In this document: in pieces, positions 55,737 to 63,668 of the stretch
Numbering within the stretch: the first letter of the stretch is position 1
Layout of the letters: every line of letters starts with the position of its first letter
IMG/VR virus record: IMGVR_UViG_3300050123_000043
Location: 33,829-97,828 of that record
Length of the DNA: 64,000 nt
Origin: a virus
Strand: one strand, 5' to 3'
Position numbers and translations under genes: made by a program
The notes under the pieces: model-generated
Told to the model about the DNA's origin: nothing
What the model saw: the letters and a program-made list of their open reading frames with translations, nothing else
Databases searched by the model: none

Positions 55737-56175
55737 AATTATTTTGATTGATTTTATCAAATCTTTTTTTCATGTCCTTAATAATTCCGTGAGGAACGTG
55801 TCTGCCGGTTAGTATCCTTCTCTTAACCTCCCTTACTCTACAAAGCCATAAAGGAGTATTGAAAAATATTATTTTAAGTATAAAATCAGCTTCAGGAAAC
55901 TGTTTTACGTATCCATCCAGGTGGGCCGCATCAACATTTGTTTTATCAATAATAATATTATGTTTAAGATGTATTGATGCTCCTAATAAATGATCCCAAC
56001 ATTTAGTGACTTTTTTCTCGTCATTGCTATTCTGTTTATACTCTTTACCAAACATCTTCTCCCTTATTTCATCTCTTGAAAGTATAGTAAAGAATCGTTT
56101 ATCAGGGAACCTTTTAATAAAGGTTGTTTTACCACTACCTGGAGGTCCACATAAAATTAAAACTACTTTTTTCAT
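55711..56175 (-). CDS. P-loop polynucleotide kinase-like protein
   Basis: 154 residues. Walker A GPPGSGKTT is at residues 10-18. LSRDEIREKMFG follows, then IIIDKTNVD (the Asp strand and Thr-Asn pair typical of the T4 Pnk/AAA_33 kinases), and a lid with Arg residues (RRILTGRHVP). The size equals the 5'-kinase domain of T4 Pnk or bacterial Pnkp alone. It would phosphorylate 5'-OH ends of RNA or DNA. It overlaps the metallophosphoesterase and follows the RNA ligase gene, forming an end-healing set. Confidence 0.82.
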   Translation of the reverse strand: MKKVVLILCGPPGSGKTTFIKRFPDKRFFTILSRDEIREKMFGKEYKQNSNDEKKVTKCWDHLLGASIHLKHNIIIDKTNVDAAHLDGYVKQFPEADFILKIIFFNTPLWLCRVREVKRRILTGRHVPHGIIKDMKKRFDKINQNNYGKYFFYK

Positions 56176-56273
56176 AATGTTATTTTTCAGATAATATATA
56201 CATAATAGTACAAAATATTATACTTAAATTTATAACCCAACTAACAATAACATATGTTTTATAACTCATAAAA

Positions 56274-57656
56274 TTAATTTTGTGTTTCTACATCAATTAC
56301 TTCTGCATCTGCCTGTTTAGATTCGTGGATCAAAAAAAGTGGCGACTTAAGCTTGTATACTCTGGGATTTGGATAATCCTCAATCCGAATAACAATACCC
56401 TCTTCTATCACGTTAGAATCAAGCCAGGATGGTCTGTCAAGATAAGTCTTAATAAAATATTTTTCAAATTTATCTTTCCAAGGTTCTGGATCTCCAAGGA
56501 AATCTTCTATTGCACAGCCTACTTGATGCACTGCAAAATTTGATACTTTTCCTTCATAATCTGTAATTACAGGATCAACTCCAATCTCCGTACATCTTTT
56601 ACGGACCTGTCTCCATGATAAATCCACTTCAACCCCCTGGGAGTTTATATGAGTGATTCTGTATACATAAACTTTAGGAATATTTAATCCATAAGAATAT
56701 CCTTTTTGAATATCTACTCCAGCGGCTAGAGGTATATATGTATTACCTGTACACCTGATTTGATATTTATCTTTTCCGATAATTTCAAAATATACAATCT
56801 CTCCTTTATGTAATTTATTTTGGAAGTTAACTTTTCCAACCATTGTCCAAAGATCATCTTCGTAAAAATGATTCTTATTCTTCAGTTCATTAAAGTTTAC
56901 AGATTTTACAACGTGACGGCTTCCTATCACATAACTATATTCTTCATCCACAACTTTCACTCCCAGTTTTTTAGCAAGTTTTTCATGCCATTTGAGTTTG
57001 CGTTTAGTAAGTGTATGACCTATACGGGCAGAAGTACCGTGAAGTTTAATAGTGATGCTCATTTCATCCAGAAGATTGATTTTATCCAGGTTCTTAAGTA
57101 ACTGAGAAGTATCAATATGTTCAGGGAACATACGGGAATCAATGATCTCATCCAATACCTTATTTGATTTCATTGTACCAGGTCCAGAAGATTTGACAGG
57201 AACAATATATTTTTTACAAATAAAAATTCCGTCAATTTCATTAAACTCCTGTCCAGCTTTAAGACCATATACTATTTTATTAACACCTCCTGAAGCACCT
57301 GGAATAACATTTGCTAGAGAACCAATAGGCATTACAACTCCTGTAGATTTATTGCCTTTAAATTTTATTGCTTTGACTCTTCCATTATCCTCAAAATATC
57401 CTTTTGATTTCTGATCTTCATTTAGATTAGAATTCCGATAAAGATTATTACCCTTAAGGTAAGCTTCACTAAGTTGAGTTTCTGACGGAAAGAATATATA
57501 AAGATCCCCCAGAGGATACTTCTTTGGAATTATACACGTATTACCAAACACCGAAGTCCCAACTACATTATCTAAGCCAGGGAGGGAGAATGTAGTTGTT
57601 ACCTTAACTACTGTACCAGTGTAGTTTTTTGAGTCTTCATAAATTTTTAGTGACAT
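56274..57656 (-). CDS. RNA ligase with N-terminal OB-like domain
   Basis: 460 residues. Nucleotidyltransferase motifs are complete: motif I K204-L-H-G-T-S, SRHVVKS near 246-252, EIIG at 291-294, EGIVIR at 419-424 and KLKSP at 435-439. The first 150 residues are beta-rich (TGTVVKVTTTFSLPGLDNVV, LYIFFPSE) and look like the N-terminal OB module of the Deinococcus/Naegleria (Rnl5-type) ligases, which seal 3'-OH/5'-phosphate nicks. It uses ATP to join RNA ends, for example tRNAs cut by host anticodon nucleases. A 98-base gap separates it from the kinase gene downstream. Confidence 0.85.
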   Translation of the reverse strand: MSLKIYEDSKNYTGTVVKVTTTFSLPGLDNVVGTSVFGNTCIIPKKYPLGDLYIFFPSETQLSEAYLKGNNLYRNSNLNEDQKSKGYFEDNGRVKAIKFKGNKSTGVVMPIGSLANVIPGASGGVNKIVYGLKAGQEFNEIDGIFICKKYIVPVKSSGPGTMKSNKVLDEIIDSRMFPEHIDTSQLLKNLDKINLLDEMSITIKLHGTSARIGHTLTKRKLKWHEKLAKKLGVKVVDEEYSYVIGSRHVVKSVNFNELKNKNHFYEDDLWTMVGKVNFQNKLHKGEIVYFEIIGKDKYQIRCTGNTYIPLAAGVDIQKGYSYGLNIPKVYVYRITHINSQGVEVDLSWRQVRKRCTEIGVDPVITDYEGKVSNFAVHQVGCAIEDFLGDPEPWKDKFEKYFIKTYLDRPSWLDSNVIEEGIVIRIEDYPNPRVYKLKSPLFLIHESKQADAEVIDVETQN

Positions 57657-57674
57657 TTTGTTTATTTTAGTTTT

Positions 57675-58022
57675 TTAATTAGGTCCGTGTAGTGGACACT
57701 TTAGATCAATCCATTGTATCTCAGGAAAAGCATCATCATTATCGCTTTTAGGACAGGTGCATTTAGGCCATAAATAAGATCTATGTCTAATTGCATTAGG
57801 TTCAAATCCCCATAACATTTGAAGTTCAAATTCAACCTGGGTTAATTGATTGAATAGAATTTTCATAAACGTTCTATTCTTTGTTTTAACTAAAAGAGTA
57901 AAAAGATCATATCGCTCCTTATGTAATGCAACAATCTGACTTACCGTATCAAAATCAAGTTTTCGTTCTCTAATAAGATCTGCATTAACTCCCAATCTAT
58001 GACCACGATGAGTGAACCACAT
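57675..58022 (-). CDS. Small protein with C-terminal zinc-binding motif
   Basis: 115 residues. The N-terminal part (WFTHRGHRLGVNADLIRERK) is followed by helices and a C-terminal CTCPKSDND ... DLKCPLHG, a likely C-x-C...C-x2-H zinc site. I have the impression of a recurrent family in Bacteroidota phages but cannot name it. It lies between the ligase and the nucleotide-hydrolase fusion, 2 bases after the latter. Confidence 0.55.
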   Translation of the reverse strand: MWFTHRGHRLGVNADLIRERKLDFDTVSQIVALHKERYDLFTLLVKTKNRTFMKILFNQLTQVEFELQMLWGFEPNAIRHRSYLWPKCTCPKSDNDDAFPEIQWIDLKCPLHGPN

Positions 58023-58024
58023 AA

Positions 58025-58888
58025 TTAAAATTTTAATTCTTTTAGAGATTTGATCCTTTTAAAACCAACATCGTAACGCTGGTTGTGTGGACCATCCATT
58101 AGAAAACAACATATACCAGCCCGGTTTAACTCCTCAAAATTATCATAACGGTCATCCACAAAAATATCTATACCAGCTTCTTTTATGGCATCCACTTTTG
58201 ATTTTCCTACCGGGATCGTAATAACAGGTCTCTGAGGGAAGCCATGAATTCTAATCCACTCCATTGTTATTTCAGTTGGTATTGGTCTTGAAGTCACATA
58301 TGCATGAGGTTCAAAATGAATATCTTTAGGGTCTATTCGTGGTTTGAGTCCCAGGTAAAAGTCATTTAAAATTCCGTCTCTTTTCATTTGTTCAAAACGT
58401 TCCGGGATCTTATAATCAAAGAACCAGGCGGTTGGGGTATCAATACTCCAATATTTACACCAGTCACCAATCCAATCACAAAGTACCTCATCTATATCAA
58501 GTCCAATTTTGGGTTTAGGAATAACATTTATAAGGCGGTCATCTCCTTGAGGAAACCACTTATAGTAGGATACCAAGGCAAGACAGTTCCAGGCAGCATG
58601 AGCCATGTGATATAGACCAGTATGACTAAGACAAGTTCCGGCCTGGCAATCCTTACACTCTGGATCAAAGTCAAAATCTTCACCCCTCTCAAACGCATTT
58701 ATATGCCTTTTAAGAGACGCAACACATTTAGACCACTTCATACCATGAAGCCAGTTATGAGGGGGTTCTGGGTATTTGAAATTCCCTTTGGTGAACACTT
58801 TAGCCAGTTCGTTTATAGCGAACGGCTCCAGAAGATCATGGCGAGTTTTATTATCATTAAGACGACTACCTGTTCCCAATTTACTCAT
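58025..58888 (-). CDS. Fusion of dATP/dGTP pyrophosphohydrolase-like domain with HAD 5'-nucleotidase
   Basis: 287 residues. Residues 10-110 match the phage family called dATP/dGTP diphosphohydrolase (DUF5664-like): KTRHDLLEPFAINELAKVF, GNFKY, NWLHGMKW, LKRHINAFERGEDFD and YHMAHAAWNCLAL. Residues 125-285 form a HAD phosphatase of the 5'(3')-deoxyribonucleotidase kind: GLDIDEVLCDW with D131 and D133, VTSRPI, GKSKVDAIKEAG and FVDDRYDNFEEL. Together they could take a dNTP to dNMP and then to the nucleoside. Insert Cys residues (CKDCQAGTCLSH) may bind zinc. Its ATG overlaps the TGA of the upstream gene. Confidence 0.8.
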   Translation of the reverse strand: MSKLGTGSRLNDNKTRHDLLEPFAINELAKVFTKGNFKYPEPPHNWLHGMKWSKCVASLKRHINAFERGEDFDFDPECKDCQAGTCLSHTGLYHMAHAAWNCLALVSYYKWFPQGDDRLINVIPKPKIGLDIDEVLCDWIGDWCKYWSIDTPTAWFFDYKIPERFEQMKRDGILNDFYLGLKPRIDPKDIHFEPHAYVTSRPIPTEITMEWIRIHGFPQRPVITIPVGKSKVDAIKEAGIDIFVDDRYDNFEELNRAGICCFLMDGPHNQRYDVGFKRIKSLKELKF

Positions 58889-59151
58889 AACTTATAATTT
58901 TTTATTATTTTCTCCATTCTCTTATTTTGTTCTACAAGATCAGAATGAGATTTTATTTTTTTAAACTCTTCTGCTGTATAATCGTGATGCATTCCAAATC
59001 CAAACATCATATTATCAAAATATTTTTTTATTTCCTGACTGATCTTTAAGTCCATATATTCCCTGTTCCTGCGCTTAGTACTGTTCAAAGATATGTATAT
59101 TAAATAACAATTACCAATAAAAGCCAGGGTTAAAAATATAAAAGCTTTCAT
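58885..59151 (-). CDS. Small membrane-anchored protein
   Basis: 88 residues. A hydrophobic N-terminal helix (AFIFLTLAFIGNCYLIYISL) is followed by a charged helical cytoplasmic or periplasmic part. Not recognised. It ends in TGA overlapping the next ATG. Confidence 0.5.
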   Translation of the reverse strand: MKAFIFLTLAFIGNCYLIYISLNSTKRRNREYMDLKISQEIKKYFDNMMFGFGMHHDYTAEEFKKIKSHSDLVEQNKRMEKIIKNYKL

Positions 59152-59160
59152 AAAATGAAA

Positions 59161-60006
59161 TTAAAAAGGTAAATCGTCCGGTTCATTAGAAGGTTTCCAA
59201 TTATAGGACTTAGGCTGTTCTTTTAGGTTTCTTGGGGGGAGGGGGGTGATTCTTAAGCTTTCTTTGGGTTTAAGAGCGTGTTTTGTCTGTTCTGCCCGGA
59301 TAAGGTCCTTTACCTGGGTGGGGAAGTTCTCCTTCAAGATCCAGCCAGCATAATTAGCATCATCAATAACCCTTATCCCCTTTGCCTTTCCAAAATTAAA
59401 TATCAAAAATCCTTTGTCATCTCGTTTTAATTTATTATAGAGATCAACCATTTCCTTGGTATCTGAAAGATCGTACAGGTCTACATCCTTCCATTCAAGC
59501 CGGTCCTCTACGATCTTATCCTGACAGTTAAATATAAGTTCTGTAGCTTCAACATCATTCATTGCATCATGAGCACCCTCCAGGATCTTTCCAGAATACC
59601 TTTTATAAGTGTTTGCCAGGTTGTTTGAATTAAGTTTCTTTTCTATATTAAGCACATCCAAAAACTTACCCGACAAATCCACTTCAACCTTAGCCCTGGC
59701 AAACTCAGCCATAAGCAAAGGAACATCAAAGCGCATGATGTTATATCCGATTATAATTTTGTTTTCAAAAAGCTTTTTTAACTTCTTTGCATCTTCAGAA
59801 AACAAGGGAGAGTCTTTAACATCATCGTCACTAATCCCATGAGCTTCAAATACAGAGTCGGAGATGGGGATTTCGGGGTTGTAGAGTTTGGATTTGTTTA
59901 CCAGGATAGAACCGTCTTCCTTAACTACTTTTATAGCAAGCTGTACAATCCGGTCCGTTTCAGTATTTAAACCTGTAGATTCTATATCGAAGAAAAGCTT
60001 ATCCAT
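59161..60006 (-). CDS. DnaQ-like 3'-5' exonuclease with SSB-like C-terminal tip
   Basis: 281 residues from the ATG at 60006 (upstream in-frame ATGs exist at 60012 and 60024). Residues 1-170 are a DEDDh exonuclease: FFDIESTG with D7 and E9, EAHGISDDDV, IIGYNIMRFDVPLL, and EGAHDAMNDVEAT with the final H and D. Residues 195-235 form a small DUF3820-like basic module (FNFGKAKGIRV ... YAGWILKENF). The C terminus NEPDDLPF looks like the acidic tip of bacterial SSB (DDDIPF), the peptide that recruits repair enzymes. Probable proofreading or repair exonuclease. Confidence 0.85.
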   Translation of the reverse strand: MDKLFFDIESTGLNTETDRIVQLAIKVVKEDGSILVNKSKLYNPEIPISDSVFEAHGISDDDVKDSPLFSEDAKKLKKLFENKIIIGYNIMRFDVPLLMAEFARAKVEVDLSGKFLDVLNIEKKLNSNNLANTYKRYSGKILEGAHDAMNDVEATELIFNCQDKIVEDRLEWKDVDLYDLSDTKEMVDLYNKLKRDDKGFLIFNFGKAKGIRVIDDANYAGWILKENFPTQVKDLIRAEQTKHALKPKESLRITPLPPRNLKEQPKSYNWKPSNEPDDLPF

Positions 60007-60027
60007 TATCATTATTTTTACCATCCA

Positions 60028-60060
60028 TTAAAAAATGAGGGTTTAACGTGATTCACCCTC
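60028..60060 (-). terminator. Rho-independent terminator on the minus strand
   Basis: On the minus strand GAGGGT (60060-60055) pairs with ACCCTC (60042-60037) around a 12-base loop and is followed by a T-rich run to 60028. It follows the gene at 60073-60336 and would partly uncouple the exonuclease and RNA-repair genes from those upstream. Confidence 0.75.
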
Positions 60061-60072
60061 GAACGTTAGAAG

Positions 60073-60336
60073 TTAAACGAAGTTCCCGTAGAATGAAAGC
60101 AAATTGACAGTAAGGTTTCTTTGTTTTTGTTCCCCATTAACCACACTCCCATGACCACTTGCTTCAAGTTTCAGAAGTGGGGGATTTTCACCAAAGTTTT
60201 CTTTTACTAATCCGACAAGATGAGGCAAAGCCGAATCGTATTCTACTTTTGATTGACCACTAAGTTTTCCAGAATAATCTTCCAGAGCTTTAGCGATATT
60301 TTCCGGCTTGCCGATAAACTGAATTGACCATGACAT
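60073..60336 (-). CDS. Small conserved phage protein
   Basis: 87 residues. The opening SWSIQFIGKPENIAKALEDY, then SGKLSGQSKVEYDSALPHL and a LKLEASGHGS strand, fits a small protein I associate with many phages of Bacteroidota and Pseudomonadota, of unknown function. Alpha/beta, no Cys. It is followed by a terminator. Confidence 0.6.
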   Translation of the reverse strand: MSWSIQFIGKPENIAKALEDYSGKLSGQSKVEYDSALPHLVGLVKENFGENPPLLKLEASGHGSVVNGEQKQRNLTVNLLSFYGNFV

Positions 60337-60341
60337 ATACT

Positions 60342-60629
60342 TTAATTTTTATTGGTTACTGAATCATATTTGTTCAGAGCGGCGCGGGCGTTATCACAAA
60401 TTATTGGTAAATGAAGCGTCATTTGATTAAACTCATTCCAATCAACCAACTCCCTCAACGCCTTTGCCATTTCCTCTACTCCGTAGGCTTCCATTGTGTA
60501 GGCATGTCCCGCAAAGAATACAGTGCGATAGTTTTGTTGTTGTGCAGCATATTGACGACCTGTTGGAAGTTCTTTTAATTTTTCTTCAATTGGATATAAC
60601 TTAATTGCCGCTTCCAGTATCTTTGTCAT
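60342..60629 (-). CDS. Small hypothetical protein
   Basis: 95 residues, mainly helical (AAIKLYPIEEKLKELPTGRQ, YGVEEMAKALRELVDWNEF). No motif recognised. Its ATG overlaps the TGA of the upstream gene, so it is translated from the same message. Confidence 0.5.
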   Translation of the reverse strand: MTKILEAAIKLYPIEEKLKELPTGRQYAAQQQNYRTVFFAGHAYTMEAYGVEEMAKALRELVDWNEFNQMTLHLPIICDNARAALNKYDSVTNKN

Positions 60630-60811
60630 GGGTTATTATTTTCTATTTCAGTTAATCTATTACACATTGTTTCCCACTCCCCTCCGGTCTCTTCATCCCT
60701 TACAGTACAAAAGTATCTTCCCTTTCTTACAAGGGTAACCTTACCCCCGTTATTGAATTCGTTATCAATAATATATTCCTTTCCGTCCTTTAGATCTATT
60801 TCTTGTAGCAT
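60626..60811 (-). CDS. Small hypothetical protein
   Basis: 61 residues, beta-rich and acidic/basic mixed (DGKEYIIDNEFNNGGKVTLV, GRYFCTVRDEETGGEWE), resembling a small SH3-like barrel. It overlaps the upstream gene by 47 bases and the downstream gene by 4. Not recognised. Confidence 0.5.
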   Translation of the reverse strand: MLQEIDLKDGKEYIIDNEFNNGGKVTLVRKGRYFCTVRDEETGGEWETMCNRLTEIENNNP

Positions 60812-60995
60812 AATCTATTCCTTTATTAATTGCTTCCATTTTACTTTCAAGTGAATCGGTTTTATATCGAATATGTTTAATGATAAAACTTTTATAAATG
60901 ACCTGTACAGTTGACGTTTTATTATGTCCTTTTCCTGCTTTACCGCCAGTTTGTTTTGCAAGTTTTACTGTATATTCTCCAATTATTCTTACCAT
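60765..60995 (-). CDS. Small basic protein
   Basis: 76 residues, strongly basic (KLAKQTGGKAGKGHNKTSTV, then NRSKGRKGIYY at the end). It overlaps its neighbours at both ends (7 and 47 bases). The composition suggests nucleic-acid binding; no family recognised. Confidence 0.45.
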   Translation of the reverse strand: MVRIIGEYTVKLAKQTGGKAGKGHNKTSTVQVIYKSFIIKHIRYKTDSLESKMEAINKGIDYATRNRSKGRKGIYY

Positions 60996-61336
60996 TGTTC
61001 TTCAGTTTGTAAAGCTTTAAATTTATCTACTTCGTGGTACTTTTTAATATTGTCTTTTAAAGTCATTTTTTGAATGTTCCAAATATGATACCCATCTTGA
61101 TTATGTATGCGGTCTACTGAATCCCCTCTCCCTGGTACAAAATTATTTTCTTCACACCATAATCTAAATACATGAAGAGGTATTGTAAAATCTTTTGGAC
61201 GTTGTTTAGCTCTATCCTTTAGATTATGCCACACATATTTAATCGGGTCCAAAAATCTTCTTTTCCTGGAACGACAAGTTGCACAATGGGCATTGTCCTT
61301 ACATTTTTCTGTACAATGAGAGGTATGGTATTGCAT
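60989..61336 (-). CDS. HNH-type endonuclease
   Basis: 115 residues. An N-terminal Cys/His part (HTSHCTEKCKDNAHCATC) may bind zinc. The remainder has the HNH-like form without Cys: VWHNLKDRAKQRPKDFTIPL, FRLWCEENN, then DSVDRIHNQDGYHIWN and NIKKYHE. The SVDRI-N-GY-NI pattern recurs in small phage HNH nucleases. It could be a homing enzyme or a resident phage nuclease. Confidence 0.7.
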   Translation of the reverse strand: MQYHTSHCTEKCKDNAHCATCRSRKRRFLDPIKYVWHNLKDRAKQRPKDFTIPLHVFRLWCEENNFVPGRGDSVDRIHNQDGYHIWNIQKMTLKDNIKKYHEVDKFKALQTEEQW

Positions 61337-61340
61337 GTAA

Positions 61341-62441
61341 TCATCTTTTAGAGAATACTTCTACAGCTATAAAGCCGTTTAAATAGTGACTGCGGGGCCT
61401 TTCCCATTGATTGGTATCAATATGCCAAGCAATTTCTTCCAGGGTCTGTTCCCATCCCGTTATCCTTGTTCCTTCCATGCCGGATCTCTTTATCTGAAGG
61501 TCTGAGCCTTTGTAACCATACAGATAAGGAATCTTTTCCTGATCGTCAATAACAACGTTAAGAGGATTCATTATACTATAATCACTATATTGTCCTTTTT
61601 TATATGTCTTGATCCAGGCATGTAAAAGGAAATCGTAGATACTATGTTGCAGGGGATAATCAAATCTCCTAATTGCATCGGGGAAAAGGAAAGTATTGTT
61701 TGTATATTTTAAATCCACTTCCCGGATCTCCTTGCGTTTGTGGTTGATATGTATAATATCAAGCATTCCTTTCATTGGTAATACCTCAAGATTATCAAAC
61801 CCGCTTAATTCAAATTCAGCAAAAATCTGTTGCTGAAAGAGAACTTCACAATCCTTCTTAGCAACAAAGAACCCTCTGCTGATAGCATCAGTCTTTAATA
61901 TTTGTGAAAGTTCTTTTGCCAGGGCGAGTTGATCGTTATCTATTACGATCTTACTCCCTACCTTAGTAAGGAAATCAAAGAATTCTGATCCATTCTTTAT
62001 CACATCATTATATGCGCGTTCCAAATTGGATACCCAAAACTCATGTTCTGTACAAAACTTTTTTACAATATCTTTATTTTCAGTAAGATCGTACTTTTTA
62101 AGTGGAATTTGTTTTGGTTCAAACAACGCAGCTACAACTGCTTTATTCAATTCTGTAGCATTCTTATTAAGCTCAGTAATATGATCAAAAACCGACCTTG
62201 TTATAAGAACAATCTTATCTGAAGGTTTTGCTACCTCAGAAAGGATAAACCTCTTTTCAAAGAGTTCTGGATTAAATATCAAGGTATCAAGCAAGCTACC
62301 AAACTCCATCCCTTCGGATGTGGTTTTTGGGCGAATGTTTAGTATCCATTTATTATACCAGGCTTTGGGGCTTAGTATTCGCCAATCTTTAATAGAGGAT
62401 TGCGAAATTGCGAATTTATTTTTGTATTCTGAGGGTTGCAT
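61341..62441 (-). CDS. PD-(D/E)XK exonuclease, RecE-like
   Basis: 366 residues. The N terminus (AISQSSIKDWRILSPKAWYN, then GMEFGSLLDTLIFNPELF) is the opening of the phage PD-(D/E)XK_12/RecE C-terminal family. The catalytic region lies near residues 220-245: MKGMLDIIHIN with the first Asp, then IREVDLKYT giving D-L-K. A Gln-containing helix (YPLQHSIYDFLLHAW) follows, as in RecB-like nucleases. It would resect one strand of a DNA end to load the phage RecA. Its start overlaps the end of the upstream gene by 26 bases. Confidence 0.82.
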   Translation of the reverse strand: MQPSEYKNKFAISQSSIKDWRILSPKAWYNKWILNIRPKTTSEGMEFGSLLDTLIFNPELFEKRFILSEVAKPSDKIVLITRSVFDHITELNKNATELNKAVVAALFEPKQIPLKKYDLTENKDIVKKFCTEHEFWVSNLERAYNDVIKNGSEFFDFLTKVGSKIVIDNDQLALAKELSQILKTDAISRGFFVAKKDCEVLFQQQIFAEFELSGFDNLEVLPMKGMLDIIHINHKRKEIREVDLKYTNNTFLFPDAIRRFDYPLQHSIYDFLLHAWIKTYKKGQYSDYSIMNPLNVVIDDQEKIPYLYGYKGSDLQIKRSGMEGTRITGWEQTLEEIAWHIDTNQWERPRSHYLNGFIAVEVFSKR

Positions 62442-62868
62442 CTTCTTTTAATTTTGTACACAATTGATTATAATAATTTTCAAGGTCATTGTTTCTGTCT
62501 TTACGTCCGTGAACTTGATTACTCCAAAAATAGTCTGAAAGTACAGCGGCAGTTGCAGATGCTAAACTATCAATAGGACATCTTACGCATGTATAACTGC
62601 CAAAAATTCTGTTTATGTCGCTTTGTAAGTTTTCTGATGTTAAAAATCCTTCAGCAACCCATTTATTCCAAATATAATAATTTCCTTCCCAATCCCCTGC
62701 TAATGCAAAGCGACAACAATAGTCTACAGGATTGCTACCATCTGCCCAGGTCATTATATTTTCTCCTAGAGGATCAATTCTGAAGAAAACAGGTACTCCG
62801 GGACCAACTTGAATCCATCCTGCTTTTAGAGCAGCGTTTAACATGTGATCAATAACTATCATATTCAC
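62416..62868 (-). CDS. Hypothetical protein
   Basis: 150 residues, mixed fold, with three Cys in the middle (CCRFALAGDW, YTCVRCPID) and many Trp/Tyr. No motif recognised. It overlaps both neighbouring genes (26 and 20 bases), which supports its being translated. Confidence 0.5.
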   Translation of the reverse strand: MNMIVIDHMLNAALKAGWIQVGPGVPVFFRIDPLGENIMTWADGSNPVDYCCRFALAGDWEGNYYIWNKWVAEGFLTSENLQSDINRIFGSYTCVRCPIDSLASATAAVLSDYFWSNQVHGRKDRNNDLENYYNQLCTKLKEDATLRIQK

Positions 62869-63067
62869 TGTTTAAAGGAACGTAATAATTTTTATACCAG
62901 TAATTATAATCCTCTTTACACCTTTCATATTCTCTACGAATATTGTCTTCCACTCTTTGTCTTTCTTCTGGCGTTTGAGGATATGTAAACATTCTACTCC
63001 AATTCTTTTCCGATATAGCGTTGGATAATTTTTGAACAAAATCTGGACTAACTTCTATTTGTCCCAT
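62849..63067 (-). CDS. Small hypothetical protein
   Basis: 72 residues, charged and helical with many Tyr (EDNIRREYERCKEDYNYWYK). It starts 2 bases after the upstream gene and overlaps the downstream gene by 20 bases. Not recognised. Confidence 0.5.
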   Translation of the reverse strand: MGQIEVSPDFVQKLSNAISEKNWSRMFTYPQTPEERQRVEDNIRREYERCKEDYNYWYKNYYVPLNSEYDSY

Positions 63068-63069
63068 GA

Positions 63070-63663
63070 TTATGATTTTAAAAATTCATTTAATGATTTA
63101 GGAATGTATTTTGTTTTCCATTGTCCGGTTCTTGGATTCTTTTTATATTTGAAATCAGGAATTGCTTCTTGGGGCATAAAAGTTCCTTCAAACAGGTCTT
63201 CAGGAATAATCAAATCTACAAATATATTTTTAATAGACCAAATTACTTTTTGTATAACACTAAAACGTGCTGTTTTTCCATGTTGATCAAAGGTCGGTTT
63301 AATTTCAGCATATGTAACTCTTCGAAACTCATATTCGTATGATCCAAAGAACCAGCTTTTCGGATTAATATTACCTTCTATTAAAGAGACAAATTTATTC
63401 CATCCATTGTCCGTCCATTTTATTATGAAGTCGGGAGTATAAGTTAGATCGTTTAAAAGAGTAAAGTTTTTGACTTCTTTTTTTTCTTTTGTCTTTAATT
63501 GTGTGGTCCGTGTATAAAGAAATTTTACTGGATCAAGAATTTGCATCGGAGTATTAATTTTATACCATTCCTGAATGAATTCAGCTTGTTTAAGTTCTTC
63601 TAACCACATAGCAAACCATACCTCTTCTCGACTATCGAATATAATATTTTTATAAGTTTCCAT
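63070..63663 (-). CDS. PD-(D/E)XK nuclease-like protein
   Basis: 197 residues from the ATG at 63663, chosen because an upstream start (63720) would lie in the HNH gene. It opens with NIIFDSREEVWFAMWLEELK, then LTYTPDFIIKW and TYAEIKPTFD, giving the E, PD and E-x-K of the DUF1064/T7 endonuclease I-like fold. A later GFK-like core (FSVIQKVIWSIKNIFVDLII) fits too. Such proteins act as Holliday-junction or branched-DNA nucleases. It would fit the RecA and RecE-like genes of the same region. Confidence 0.65.
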   Translation of the reverse strand: METYKNIIFDSREEVWFAMWLEELKQAEFIQEWYKINTPMQILDPVKFLYTRTTQLKTKEKKEVKNFTLLNDLTYTPDFIIKWTDNGWNKFVSLIEGNINPKSWFFGSYEYEFRRVTYAEIKPTFDQHGKTARFSVIQKVIWSIKNIFVDLIIPEDLFEGTFMPQEAIPDFKYKKNPRTGQWKTKYIPKSLNEFLKS

Positions 63664-63668
63664 ATATT

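Noticed and set aside
56176-56273. 98-base gap between ligase and kinase genes as a promoter region
   Set aside because: AT-rich, but no exact TAnnTTTG with a spaced TTTG on the minus strand could be found.
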